Positions 22,881 through 36,109 of a stretch of 64,000 nt of DNA are shown here, in pieces; the stretch's first letter is position 1, and each line of letters begins with the position of its first letter. Source of the stretch: Arctopsyche grandis (taxonomy: Eukaryota; Arthropoda; Insecta; Trichoptera; Hydropsychidae); NCBI RefSeq assembly GCF_051622035.1, contig NC_135358.1:13578001-13642000 (forward strand), written 5' to 3'. Made by a program: the position numbers and the translations under genes. The notes beneath the pieces were generated by a model. It ran no database searches and was not told where the DNA came from. It was given only the letters and a program-made list of their open reading frames with translations.

Positions 22881-24175
22881 AATATACATATTGTAAATAT
22901 TGACAAATACATATTAACATACACTCAATTATATTTTCTAACAATGAGTATTCCCTTAGAGCTTTAAAACATATAAGTTTTTACTTTATCTATGTATGTA
23001 TGTAGTAACAATAGATGAAGTTTTGTGATCATGCGAAAATTCGAACTCGAGATTTTGACTGATTCGAACTCAGAATCAATTACTGATCACGTTTTCATGA
23101 TCTAGAAAAATGTGTGTGTGTGTGTGTGTTAGTATGTGTCTGTGTATTTTGGGGATTTTTTGAACACTATAGTCCTATCGAACTGAAACTTAGTATCGGT
23201 TACTATAATTCTTATCGATACGACGTAATTTTTTTTAACGTAAGTTGACCGGAAATGATCCCTCCCCACGTACATAGGTGTTCTCTTTTTTTAAATTTTT
23301 GAATTTAATTATCTCCCAAACCGCTAACCAAATTAGACTGTTGAATTTTTTTAAATGTAATAAAAATTATAAATTTTATACCTTTTTTTAAAAATATTTT
23401 TAACTCTAACCTTTCGGCGTGTTTAACTGAGATATCATATCTAAAAGTTTAAGGTTAATACCAATTTATAATTTACCACTACCACTGACGGGTGCTCATT
23501 AAAATTCACCCATCAACCGAAAGCGGCAGTTTACTCTTGTTCGATTTTTCTTCCACTATTTTTTTCGACCCCTTAACCATGTGTGCTCTTCACGAAAAAA
23601 TTCAAGTATAATTCTTATATCAATGTGATGAAAATAAAAAAAATCACTAAATTTAATAAACCGGAAGTGGGATTTTTTCCTGTTAGAAAGGTCAAAAATG
23701 TTGTGGCCACTATTCTGTCCACACCCCTGAACATATCAAGCTGACATTTTATATTTGTATTCTTTATGTACTAACTTAGAGCTGATAAGGTTTTAGTCAG
23801 AATTCGTAACCGGAAGTAGTATTTTGTTTTAAAACAATATTTCATTATTTTATTTTGACCTTTTGAACTATTTTCATCTTCTTGATATTTAATATGTATA
23901 ATTTTTATAGTGATTTTATGCAATAATAAAAATTGAATAAAATCCTACCACCGGAAGAAGAACTTTTGTCTTGTGTAAGATTCCTTTCACTCACGCTCAA
24001 TTTGTACCGAAAATGCTCTCATAGCCGGCATGTGTGAACGTGTATGTATGTTTCATTATTGAATTTTGTTTTTTATCCTTCTTATATTCCTCAAATACAT
24101 AAATAGAGTCGTGGGTTGGTCACATCCGAATTATTTTTAATTGGAATTTAACTACATATGTATATACATACATAT
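22881..24175. other. Non-coding stretch with GT-rich repeat-like DNA
   Basis: Contains a (GT)n tract at about 23111-23130. The following several hundred bases read like an old transposon body (conserved-looking phrases such as ACCGGAAGT repeated at 23661, 23808 and 23951). No open frame of note. Confidence 0.35.
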
Positions 24176-24640
24176 AGCCAGCAGCATAGCTCGGTCGTTA
24201 AGCTTCTGCTTAGCGTCGAGAGGCGCCGGGGTTCGATCCCTGGGCAACGGGCCTCGAATGAAAATGTATTTTTCAGAGTATGCTGTTGGTCAGACCTTGA
24301 TTTGTGACTCCAGGTTGATCGTTTCCTATCAGAGTTTGCCAATTTTCTCTGATTTCATTGTTGAAACGGTTCCCGGAAAAAAAATTGGCTAAAAATCCTT
24401 CCTACCTACTATGTCACCACTATTTGAAGTATGATTGATGTACAATAAAATTTATGTACAATTCATAGATGTCTCGTTAATTTGCGAGTTTTTCAGTGTC
24501 TCGTAATTCAACGACTTGTAATAAAAATGCTGCATTTGTAATTGTAATTGTGATTTGTAATTGGCCAGGAAGGTGCATTGGGATTTACCTGTAAGGCCTT
24601 CCTGGTATATATGTAAAAATAAATAAATAAATAAATATGT
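24176..24640 (+). mobile_element. tRNA-derived SINE, copy 3 (best preserved)
   Basis: tRNA-like head GCAGCATAGCTCGGTCGTTA, B box GGTTCGATCCC at 24230-24240, and a body matching copy 1. The 3' part folds through CCAGGAAGG and CCTTCCTGG and ends in (AAAT)n. The 3' hairpin and AAAT tail are those of a LINE-mobilised SINE; no LINE in this window shares that 3' end. Confidence 0.85.
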
Positions 24641-24699
24641 TTGCCTATTCGCTACATTTTTGATACATGTATTTTTTATTTAATTAACAGTTTTCGTTA

Positions 24700-25560
24700 G
24701 AATGAATGACACATGAAGACAATGAATAATGCGATAGGAGGACAAGATAATAAAACCGACGATTATTATCGGGTAAAATAACACCGAGCATTTTTGACGG
24801 GCTAATCCCCCACAATCAAATAATCATTAAAAGGACGCTAATGGCAACAGGGAAGCTATTGAGACCGATGACCGCAGTCCGCCACGAACTCAGACCATTT
24901 AGCGTGGCAGCCTTATTGATTAAGCAAAAGTGGTGTACATAAAATTGGGGTAAGGGTCATTGTCGGCCATACGACCGGCATGCAACATTCGTAGCTTTTG
25001 CATTTGAAATTTACACGAGCCAATAACTCTAGCTCGGCGTACGAGAACGTACGTAATCTAATTTCAGCGAGCCGATATCGAACCGAAGTTGGCAAATTCT
25101 GCTGGGAAATTAATTTTGACGATCGCGCAAATAAACCATTTAAGCCAGAGGCGGCCGGGTGTCGGAATTAAACCGATAATTCATTTACGATCCTTCGACG
25201 TCCGTGTTTTCGCCGTCAGGATAATTTAGCAGAGAGCCCAAGTTGGCCTTAAGCGATACACTCACATGTGTAGGTACAGTATGCGAAAAATATTTAACGA
25301 GAAGTGCACGGTGGTCTCCGGGTTCAATTAATATTATAACTTGAAAGTGTCGCGTTGACGACGAACAATTTGCGGAGTCGACGTTATTTTGCATTACTAT
25401 TTAATTATGAGTGATGTGGACCCTCTCTTGCATCCCTCCGGTTGGGAGCCCCTCTCATTTAATTTGAAATTCCCGCGTTGCGCCAAACTGTTTACACATT
25501 TATGGCGGTTGCGGTCACCGCTCTCGTATACTTCAGCTTTGTATTGTATAATATACCTAT
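24700..25560. other. GC-richer, repeat-free non-coding island
   Basis: Balanced composition, no microsatellites, no long open frame on either strand and no splice-bounded exon I could support. AT-homeobox-like cores (ATTAATT, GATTAAG, TTAATTA) are interspersed with GC-rich blocks. The texture resembles conserved regulatory DNA upstream of a developmental gene, which is inference. Confidence 0.3.
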
Positions 25561-26146
25561 AATACTCAGGGCCGTGGAGTCACACTCGAGGATCTTTACA
25601 ATTTTTGGATGAGTCGAAATCTTTTAAATTTATTATTTTTTAATCTTCCTACTTTAATGTGAGTGCCTTAAAAAAGCTATCCAAAATTTTTCCACAGGAG
25701 TACATCTCAGCCTTTGTAAGTTCACGGACCATTTTCAGAGTGAGTAGAATGCTAATGTCTACTAACAATGTTTCAAGTCTCAATACCTTGTTTCCTTAAA
25801 TTGAAAAGAATCAAGTAAAATTTATATATATGTAGTCCTAATCAGTTGAAGTACTCGCTTATATTATAGAGGTGCAGAAAAAATCTCTACATATGTACAT
25901 ATGTATATGAGAGAGTTTGGGAGCAATCCCTATTTATTTCGAAGTAAGTTTGCTATGGGCTCCTTGGGCTTTAACTCCTTAGCCTCACGTAGAAATGCTC
26001 AACTTGGTAAGCTTTTTCTGAAAAAGCTAAGGGGCGATTGACATCATCCAAAAGTTCTGTTTAGCCTAAAACTACCTAGTACCTGGGAAGAACTCTGTTT
26101 CTGCCAATTCGGCCCAGAACTAATGTGCTTGATGACTCACCCCTTT

Positions 26147-26752
26147 CAAGACCCGACACCAACCAGGTAAAGAGTCATGTGAAAACCATACTAATATACA
26201 CATACACACATAATACACATACACACATTTTTATGTATATTATGTGTAATTGTAATTGGCCAGGAGGGCGCATTGGGCTTACCTGTTAGGCCTTCGGGGT
26301 AAAAATATATAAATTAAATTAAATAAAATATTATTTTTTTTTAAATATGTAATATCTGTACACTTAATAAACAGTTGAATTTGAACAATGCCCGTAGACT
26401 ACTAATTATAGTATACGGAAATTTAATTCAATAGAAAATATTATATAAACACATATTTCCCACCCCAGTTCCAGGAAATCTATTCTTGAATGCTCTCGGA
26501 AAACACGGAAATCCCCCGTTATGGGAGATCAAAGAACTCAGCCTCGTATTTATTATACTTTTAGCTCCACAAAAAAGGGGCGGAGGTACCCTGTTAGCTC
26601 CTTTTTATAATTATCATTGGTTCAATATACATACATAGCTTACTCAAAGAACTGTTTCTAAAGCCTGTCCACAATATTTTGGCAATCTGGCCTATTCTAT
26701 CCAATTAGTATGGTTTTCACATGACTCTTTACCTGGTTGGTGTCGGGTCTTG
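26147..26752. repeat. 49-bp perfect inverted repeat flanking 508 bp
   Basis: The arm 26147-26195 starts CAAGACCCGACACCAACCAG and is exactly reverse-complemented at 26704-26752. The loop contains a SINE 3' tail and AT-rich DNA without coding sequence. Could be a young foldback transposon or two opposed copies of one repeat. Confidence 0.8.
26245..26335 (+). mobile_element. SINE 3' fragment, copy 4
   Basis: Only the last 80-90 bases of the SINE family are present: TGTAATTGGCCAGGAGGGCG, then GGGCTTACCTGTTAGGCC and an AAAT-type tail. The head is missing. Confidence 0.65.
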
Positions 26753-27293
26753 TACCACAATCCCTAATAATGTTTGATATAAACCTATATTCAAAAATAT
26801 TATACAGTTTATAATTTACATGGTACGCCACTCATCGTTTTCCCAAACTGGTTTATACATTCTACCTATACAATCTACGCAATAACTGTCTCGAAAATGT
26901 GAGCTTTGATAAGGGTTCAACACTCACCCATAAGTTTGATTAGTGTTTTGTTTATCATGAATGAGTTTTTACTAGGAATGTGTGATTCGAAGATATTCGG
27001 AAATAGTTGTGTGTAGCCGGAGTCGAAGTTACATCGTAACGAGTCGCAACTCATAAACACGTATAAAGCAGAAACAAAGTCGGAATATGTTTCTAACTAT
27101 ACAGCCCTTATTATTGTAATGTAGTATGTACATATATGCATAGTTGGCTACTATGGGTCTAATCTAAATATTGTGTAATATATGTATGTAGGTTATTAAT
27201 TTTAATATATGAAATTATCCATAGTGGAAAATAAAGTAATAAATTTAACAAAGGTGTTTGTATTTCCAATTCTATATGCACACGCATGTATAT

Positions 27294-27336
<43 letters not shown>
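27294..27336. repeat. (CA)n/(TA)n compound microsatellite
   Basis: CACACACACA followed directly by about 15 TA units. Confidence 0.9.
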
Positions 27337-27342
<6 letters not shown>

Positions 27343-29924
27343 GTTATAGAAAAGCATATATTCATATATCGTATGTGCATATACATATATGTTATATACG
27401 CATATTTTCAGGTTGTAGAGAAGGTAAACACAGAATGTCTCTGTGTAACTATGCTTGATGCAGATCAAGGATGAACTCTCAGCACGATCCGTAATAAACT
27501 TCTGAGAAAATCCACTATATTTATGTATGTTTTTACATAGACGAAGTAAAATACGAGAGAGGTATAAAAATACGGCCGAGGGAAAAGAAACAGTTAGCGC
27601 AAGGGTAAAAAAAAAACAGACACAATCAGAATTTAGATATTCGTAGTATTGAAAATACATCTACATTTTCCTGAGACAATACAGAACAAGAAAATTGAAA
27701 TTTACTATTCATATATTGTAGGGATGAGTTTGTTTCTCGATCGCCATAAAATATAAATACAGACATTGTATCGACTCCTAACAATAAGTAAAGGAAACAA
27801 AAACGTTTTCCAATATATAAAAGGTTTCTCATTTAAATTTTGTGTCGACACAACACCGTATTACATCGATAGCTGTACCAGCACTAAAAAAGTGTACACT
27901 TTGCGTTTTATTATAAAACCATGATTTAAATAGTGAAATAACTTGTTTCTAGAAAATAAACCTTAGTTTTTTTTTATTTCATTGATATTCACAAAACAAA
28001 AAAGTGTTGTGTAGTTTATATTACATCTGAGCAGCCTTTTTTCTTTGATAAGTTTGTTTTTCTTTATACACAAAAAGTTATCCATAGGGATTAGTCTTCA
28101 TTTACTAGTTTCTGTTACGTTAGTAGTCTGAAACTTTCCGAATACGGTTTAAGCTCTCATACTGCATGAAGAACTTTCGAAATTGAAAAAAGAAAACAAA
28201 TGATATCCGCATTTCAAAAGTAATTGAATACAAAAAATATTATTTTATATGAAAAGATCTTTATAAAAAAAGTGAATCAAAATATCAACAATGCGCCAAA
28301 ATATAATCACTAAAGAAAAACTTCACGGAATATTAATTAAATTGCTTCTAACTTACGTAAATGAAATTAAAAAGTATTGCTGCAAAACTATGTATGTTGG
28401 TGAACTGTGACGGAATTTGCTTGCGAGCGCGTGCCAAAGCACGCGCGAAAAGCTTTGTAACAAAGTTTTCACCTCGGAAAATTCATTCAACCCTTTCCTT
28501 ACTGGTAATCAGGTGTTGTGAAAGTTTCAGCGTCGACGTGGCACTGAAAAGATTCCTTTATATACATGTACATAAAAATATGTAAAGCCAATTAATATTA
28601 CATCAATAACAAAACGTAACATGTATCCATTGGAATCTTAAATTCTCAGTCAAATTTGTTCCGAAATAATTACCGATAATTAAATCCTATCCAAGGATGT
28701 GAAACTGAAAGATTTTTCAACAATGTAACGTTGTGTGCTCATATTTATCCGGATATCTGCGAAGTCTCAGTTATATAAAGTTATTAGTTTAGCTCTTACT
28801 GTCTTATGCATTTGCTTTGAGAAGATCATTGGAATTAAAAATCATTTGGTATAATTTAGACCCAATACTGAGGTATTTTTACATTATTTAGTTCTCATTC
28901 TATTTAACGATACAAGTATTATTACTATAGCGATTTTAAAGGGGTACGATTTAACATTGAGAAAAATACTTTGTATCTTAAAAAAAATGTTTGTGCATTA
29001 AACAATCTCGTATTATGCATCAAATAAAATATTTTGGCATTATAAAGTGACCATTAAAAAATTAAAAAAAAATCATTCAAAAAAATAGATTTTAGCTTTA
29101 GAATAGATACAAAAAGTGGCAACGTTACAGTCTTCCGCTATTGACAATTGTCAACTGTTAGGTCAGCTGAATGGCGACGTCAGGTCGTAGAGTCAAAGCC
29201 TAGGTCGTAGGTGTCGAAGATCGCAAGCCGAAGAGTAAAAAAGAAGGAACCCAGTAGAGAGAAGCGTTGGTCGTTGTCGGTTCGTATTTTGGTATTCGCG
29301 ACGTTGCCGATACAGCTCATCTGTCATTTTAATACACATTTCATCCGCTTTTTAAGTAGCAAATATTTTTTAAATGATCAAACCAAAGTTTCTAATGCAA
29401 TCTGTATCCGTCATTTAGAAATGCACACATTTTTTTTGTAATGTACAGAAACTTTTTTTAATGTACAATTTTTTTTAAATTGTTTTTTTAAATGCACATT
29501 TATTTTATAAAATGGACGTTTAAATTGTTCCCATTTTAAAGCAGACATTTATTTAGAATTATATATGTAGAACTGTAGTCATTGTATGGATTATTCTATT
29601 CCACTGCTAGAGGCTTGGTTACAGAATTCACCTTTATGTGTCACATTGAAAGCCATTCCATTCAATTACCAAGGTGAGAAGTTGCAGTGATGTTTAGTTT
29701 TGCTTTCTGTTTAGTACGTGTCGACCTGGTTTGATTAAAAGTTTGATAATTACACAGGGGATTAAGAGAGGGATAACGACGAGTTTTCCGGAAAAGCCCT
29801 CGAGGCATTTTGGCGCGTGAAGTGGAAAACCGGTTGTGTGCTGGTAGTGCCGGGGTCCGGTATTGATTCCGAGCGCCTGGCACCGCTAGCACCACTAAAC
29901 GCACCTTGCATTTACAAAACATCA

Positions 29925-29926
<2 letters not shown>

Positions 29927-29956
<30 letters not shown>
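29927..29956. repeat. (CA)n microsatellite
   Basis: About 14 CA units within AAACA-rich flanks. Confidence 0.9.
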
Positions 29957-29963
<7 letters not shown>

Positions 29964-31072
29964 ATTTCCCATGAAAATCATTTAATGCACGTGGGTTTCC
30001 ATTTGAACCTACGTACATCAAATCCAACGGAAGTCTAGTGAAAATATTACATTAATTCTCAATACTTATTTGATAGGGCTTGATGCAATATTTCATATAT
30101 ACATATATTCTAGTTCAGTATTCAGTTTGTAAAATAACGTATATCAAATCACAGTATTGCATCAAAGTTAAGCTGAAAATGTATGAATTTTTAATACTGA
30201 CAAAAACCGAGTTGATTTTTGTATTTGCGTAAAAAATCACATTTCCAATGCTAATGCTATTTGCATCCTTATATAAAAAGTAAATTTAAATAAAACACGA
30301 TTTGTATATATACGCGTATGTATGAATGGATGTAGATGTACATATATATGTACATACGATTGACAGTTGCAAATGTACGTTCCAAGATCAAATATGAAAA
30401 CACGAGTGGAGTAATGTTGGGTGGGAAAGCCTGCGCTACATCAGACGATTCATTCGCGGCGTTGACTTTGATGGAAAAAGGTATATAAATTTCCCGACTT
30501 CCTCAGTTTTCACTCCTACTCTCTCTGCCTCTCTGTCTCTTTTGCACCCTACGGAATGATCAATTTTGCTTGTCCATGCGTTATTTATCACTCGGTGATA
30601 AATGATATCATAAAACAAAATTTTCATCCTTTCGTATTTCGGCATTTCGACGTTTTCCATATATAGTCGGATTATAAAATACAATGTGTATCAACTACAT
30701 ATGTTTATTTGTACATAAATTCATATGTAGCATATATAAATATGAATATAATATACAACATTTTATAATCCTACTATAAATATTAGTATATATGGAAAGT
30801 TTGGAAAGGCAATACGTTAACAAATCTTGAAGTATAAAATTACGATTTTGTTTTTTTTTTAAATAATTATTGTTATGTAATATTATACATAATTTTGAAA
30901 GAGACTTTGTATATAAGGTTTAATGTATGTATGTAAGGTTTGGGTTGGAGAATCCATGACGTTTAATTTAATAAAAATTGAAATAAATTTAAATAAAATA
31001 AAACTATTCAAAAAAATTTGATAAAATGTTTAGTCGATTTAAATATATGTATGTAGTTACTACATTGAAGTA

Positions 31073-31275
31073 TCTTATATATAAAACAAAAAAACGTTCG
31101 TTGTACGTGTAATTTATTTCTGATTGGCTGTCATCAAATTCGTTTCTGATTGGCTGTCATTAAATATTCAAATAAATTCGATTTAAATTAATCGAACAAA
31201 GAACAAACGAATGTTTAATATTAGATTAGCGATGTTTAAGCGGTTTGCATTACAAATACCGACCAAAGCTTCTAG
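31073..31275 (+). mobile_element. Short Helitron-like element, 203 bp
   Basis: It starts TCTTATATATAAAACAAA and ends TGCATTACAAATACCGACCA then AAGCTTCTAG before T, resembling the 5' TC and 3' CTAG ends of Helitrons with a decayed 3' hairpin. The 3' portion (TTTAAGCGGTTTGCATTACA) matches the ends of the elements at 31533, 35437, 54130 and 54738. Confidence 0.5.
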
Positions 31276-31532
31276 TTTCATATAGAAAACACAAAGATGT
31301 AAAAACATTTATATGGGTATTTTTAAAAATTAATTTCATATTTTCTATTTGCTTGATCTTTGCTTTCAACTTTACATTTTTGGTTTGTAAATGGATAGCA
31401 TACTAACCAAATTGTAATTACTGAATTAGGAAAATGCCGACCATTTATAGAAAATAGCCATGTATTTAATTTTTGCCTATTTACGTTGCGACTGTTATAA
31501 AGTTCTTATACATACTAATAAATATAGTTATA

Positions 31533-31790
31533 CTAGTGGTTTTACCCAGCTTCGCTTGATATTTTTAATATAAACAGCTTAAACATGGCAAAAAAATCTA
31601 ATAGTAAACATTCATTTGTTTTTTTATTAAATTTATTTGAACCGAAAAAAAAAAACATTCGACGATATCGATGTCGTCGTCATAGAAACTTTCATTTATT
31701 TTTGATGCTCCCAATAAACCTTTAAACCTCACATACATACATACATACACAGTCTCTTTCGGTATTATATATTATATACTAGTATACATA
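31533..31790 (-). mobile_element. Helitron-like 3' terminal fragment (minus)
   Basis: Read on the minus strand it ends in AGCTGTTTATATTAAAAAT then a short GC stem (AAGCGAAGCTGGG) and TAAAACCACTAG. Near-identical ends occur at 35437, 54738 and (plus) 54130. The inner sequence (CATTCATTTGTTTTTTTATT, TCGTCGTCATAGAAACTT) is shared among copies. Non-coding. Confidence 0.55.
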
Positions 31791-32039
31791 TATCTGTTAT
31801 TAAGCGGTTCGAAATTAATTTGGGAAAGCTTTATTAAGATGTCTCATATAGACATTAATAATACATATTACGATATAGCTCATCATAGTCTTATTATATT
31901 ATACATATGAAATGAGCATATAAAATTATATGACCATCGCGTCATACATACATATATACATAGTGACTAATACCAAATCTAATATTGATTATTAATAAAA
32001 ATGAGGCTACAATATTACCCATAAAAGTAGATTTTGCGA

Positions 32040-32830
32040 TACAACTTTCAAACACAATCTTAATTATTATCTCGCTTGCCTTGTTGTTGCTTTGAACGCG
32101 TTTTTTTGTTATTTTTCCATGAAACGTTTATCTTAAAAGCTTTCATGGAAGTAGTGCCTGGAGCATATGTCTGGCATCGACCAACCCTTTTCTATTTTCC
32201 GACAACGCATCCTCGAGAGGGGTTCGCGCAATTTTAATAACACCTGAAATATTTCCGTATAATTTCCGCCGGTGAAAAACATTTTATTTTTTAATTTTTG
32301 GAACCGTACATACATATGTAGGTACCTATTCCATAAATCCCATACCCTTTTTCGGCCACAATGTGAGAGCAGAGCCGTTTTAAATCTCACCTCGCAAGCC
32401 GGCGCGCTTACGCCATTTTATTATAATATTATAACACGTCTTTGCGCCCCTAGGGATGTTTACGTCATAATTTCGCGCGGAAAACCCATTTGAAATTCCG
32501 CTCGCGCTATCAAACTACATAAATAAAAGCGGCTCCGTTTCCCGAGTTACCTGCTGTGTATTATTTATATTGAATATTATGCCGAGGATGTTCAGCTTTA
32601 TCAATCCATGCCCCTAACAAAAGAAATGATAAAGGAAATTGAACGAGGCACTCGGGATTCGAATCAAATTTCGCGCTCGTTCCAATTACCTGGCAATACT
32701 TTACCAAAATAAAGGCACTCAGCATACAATTATGATTATATCGGCTATAATTTTCCGGGCGCCATTATTTTTGCGATTCAATGCGAAAGTAACGCTAAAA
32801 TATCGAATATATAATTTATATTAAATAATT
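32040..32830. other. GC-richer, repeat-poor non-coding island
   Basis: Sequence complexity rises sharply here, with GC-rich words (AAGCCGGCGCGCTTACGCC, TTTCGCGCGGAAAACCC, a TTTACGTCATAA bZIP-like site, an ACATAAATAAAAGCGG TATA-like stretch). No exon could be supported. Candidate regulatory element or promoter. Confidence 0.3.
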
Positions 32831-32892
32831 AATGTTATCATTATTTCCCACAGTGAACATTAAAACTAATTTGTTTTCATTACAATAACACA

Positions 32893-33287
32893 TCGTATAT
32901 ATAATATCGTTATTCTGTCTGTCTGTGTGTCTGTGTGCTCGCCGTACTACATATGACTGTCGTTTCGATTTGACATGCATATGTACGTCACAGCTAAGCC
33001 ACTGCCAATAAAATGTACGAATGTATGTATCAAAAGAAAAAAACTTCTATAAATACTGTTTGCTACCAATTTTTCCTCTAAGCTAATAGACGGCGCTAAG
33101 TCTCTGAGCATTTAGAGCCATCTATTGAAAATTTATTTAATTAGTTAATTAATTTTTCTAGTGGTGTTTTATATTGTTTACATGTAAGTAGTAGGTATTT
33201 TTTACCTTTTTTCATACTAAGTTTTTTTTATTTAATAACTTAATATACCATAACCCATGCGATGATATTTCATCGGGTACAACACTA
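32893..33287 (+). mobile_element. Helitron-like element, 395 bp
   Basis: It begins TCGTATATATAATATCG, the same TCnTATATATAA start as the element at 31073. It ends with a hairpin GATGATATTTCATC followed by GGGTACAACACTAG before T, the layout expected of a Helitron 3' end. Interior contains CTGTCTGTCTGTGTGTCTGT and no open frame. Confidence 0.55.
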
Positions 33288-33308
33288 GTTATAAATAATA
33301 ATATATAC

Positions 33309-33775
33309 ATATTTAAAGGTTCGTTAATACCGGTACAGCTCAAACTGACAACTGCACGTAAACAGCAGGACTAAAATATTCTTTAGCAACAGACACGATC
33401 TATTCATACTAAACAGCATGTACATGTCACCGAAATATACCAGTGGAAATATTCATGCATGACGTAACGTCATGCATGAATATTTCCCACTCCAACGAAA
33501 GTGCTGCCTCGCGCATTGGAATATTTTCGGAAATTTCATATTGTGACAATATTGACTTGACGATACGATGCAAGCTATATTGCGCCATATCGCCACGTTA
33601 TATAATGTATGTATATGTAAGCCGATTTTGCTTTGCACTTGTCCAAAACAAATATAAACGTGTCGAAAACGGGCGGTGCTGTATAGTATGCATTGAAGTA
33701 GCCTTTTCCGTGCAGTACTGTGCCGTGCTAAAGACTTGCAGTGCTGTATAATATAAACGGACCTTTAAATATATT
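33309..33775. mobile_element. Possible foldback/MITE, about 467 bp
   Basis: ATTTAAAGGTTCGTTAATA near the left end is inverted at the right (ATTATATAAACGGACCTTTAAAT area), about 20 bp with several mismatches. The interior contains GTACAGC/GTGCAGTACTG repeats and the strong palindrome at 33445-33487. Confidence 0.4.
33445..33487. repeat. 43-bp palindrome with two abutting TGACGT sites
   Basis: 21-bp arms pair perfectly around a single A at 33466. The centre reads ATGACGTAACGTCAT, two CRE/bZIP half-type TGACGT sites head to head. The arms also contain ATGCAT. Inside the weak foldback at 33309-33775. Confidence 0.8.
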
Positions 33776-33997
33776 TATATTTATTTTGTATTTACATACA
33801 TCTGTAAACAAAATTATTATGTTGGTTAATTCTATAAATACATACATACATACATACGTACATACATATATACATAAATAGTAGCGTCTCAAGCGTAATG
33901 TCTGGTCATGAAGTTTTATGTACATATAACTCGACAACGGTTGAACCAATTTTAAATCCGTTTTTTTCTAGTACATTTTCATTCCATGGTTTCACTT

Positions 33998-34043
33998 GTT
34001 TATTTATTACTTGTTTATATAAATAAACAAGTAATAAATAAAC
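33998..34043. repeat. 46-bp AT-rich palindrome
   Basis: GTTTATTTATTACTTGTTTA and its perfect inverted copy flank TATAAA. More partial copies of the same words follow to about 34085. Confidence 0.75.
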
Positions 34044-34085
34044 TTATATAAATAAACAAGTAACAAGTAATAAATACTTGTTACT

Positions 34086-35240
<1,155 letters not shown>

Positions 35241-35436
35241 AATTGATGTATATAGTATATATAATTTTTACTTGTGATTTTTTGTTAAAGAAAATTGTTC
35301 AGTTTTAGAATTATTCAACCGATTATATTTTTTCTTAAAATTTCAATGACATGTTCAAAAAATGGTGGAACTGATTTGTTTTTTTAATGAAATCTGAATT
35401 TATTAGAATTAACCTTGAATTGCATTTTATTTTATA

Positions 35437-35990
35437 CTAGTGGTTTTACCCGGCTTCGCTCGCTATTTTTAATATAAACAGCTTAAACATGGCAAAACAA
35501 TCTAATAGTAAACATTCATTTGTTTTTTTATTAAATTTATTTGAATCGAAAAAAAAAATTCAACGATGTCGATATATCTTCGTCATAGAAACTTTGATTT
35601 ATTTTCGATGTTCCCAACAAACCTTACACACTAAATCTCTTTCGAAACTACATATACATATGTATATTAGATATACATACATATGTAAATTACTTTATTT
35701 GAATTTTTTCAATAATAGAAAAATAATGTTCATACATGATCCGTTATATTTGAAAGTGGCGGAAGTCCAATTTTCAGTTCCAAAAACTCTATTTCTGTTT
35801 GACTTAATTCACAAATTATTATAACTTTTTTTAATTCGATATGTCTAGAATCTCGGAAAATTATTACAAGTCACCAGTATTTTTTAAATATTGTTAAACG
35901 CAAAAACATTATGTTTAATATTTTGCGAGATATTTCTCGAAATGAAGAAAAGTGGACTTGGAAAAGCCACTTTCAAATATATCGGTTCAT
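35437..35990 (-). mobile_element. Helitron-like fragment with internal inverted repeat
   Basis: On the minus strand it ends TTTATATTAAAAATAGCGAG then AGCCGGGTAAAACCACTAG before T. At 35741-35760 and 35966-35985 a CCGTTATATTTGAAAGTGGC segment is inverted with one mismatch, and the same words bracket the copy at 53799-54231. The order of modules differs between the two loci, so this is a composite repeat. Confidence 0.5.
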
Positions 35991-36109
35991 ACGATACAAT
36001 ATTTCATTGCATTAAATTCACAAAAAAACAAGGAAATAAGAAAATTTTGAAAAACGATTAATTAAATGATTGCGATCAGTGCAAAAAGCTAAAAATATAT
36101 TTTTTACCT

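Larger units (their letters stand above)
26753..31072. other. Non-coding AT-rich region, no gene seen
   Basis: 4.3 kb without a supportable exon. It holds an (AT)n tract (27307-27336), a (CA)n tract (29927-29956) and unremarkable AT-rich sequence. A somewhat more GC-balanced patch lies at 29120-29330 and another at 29750-29900. Confidence 0.5.
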
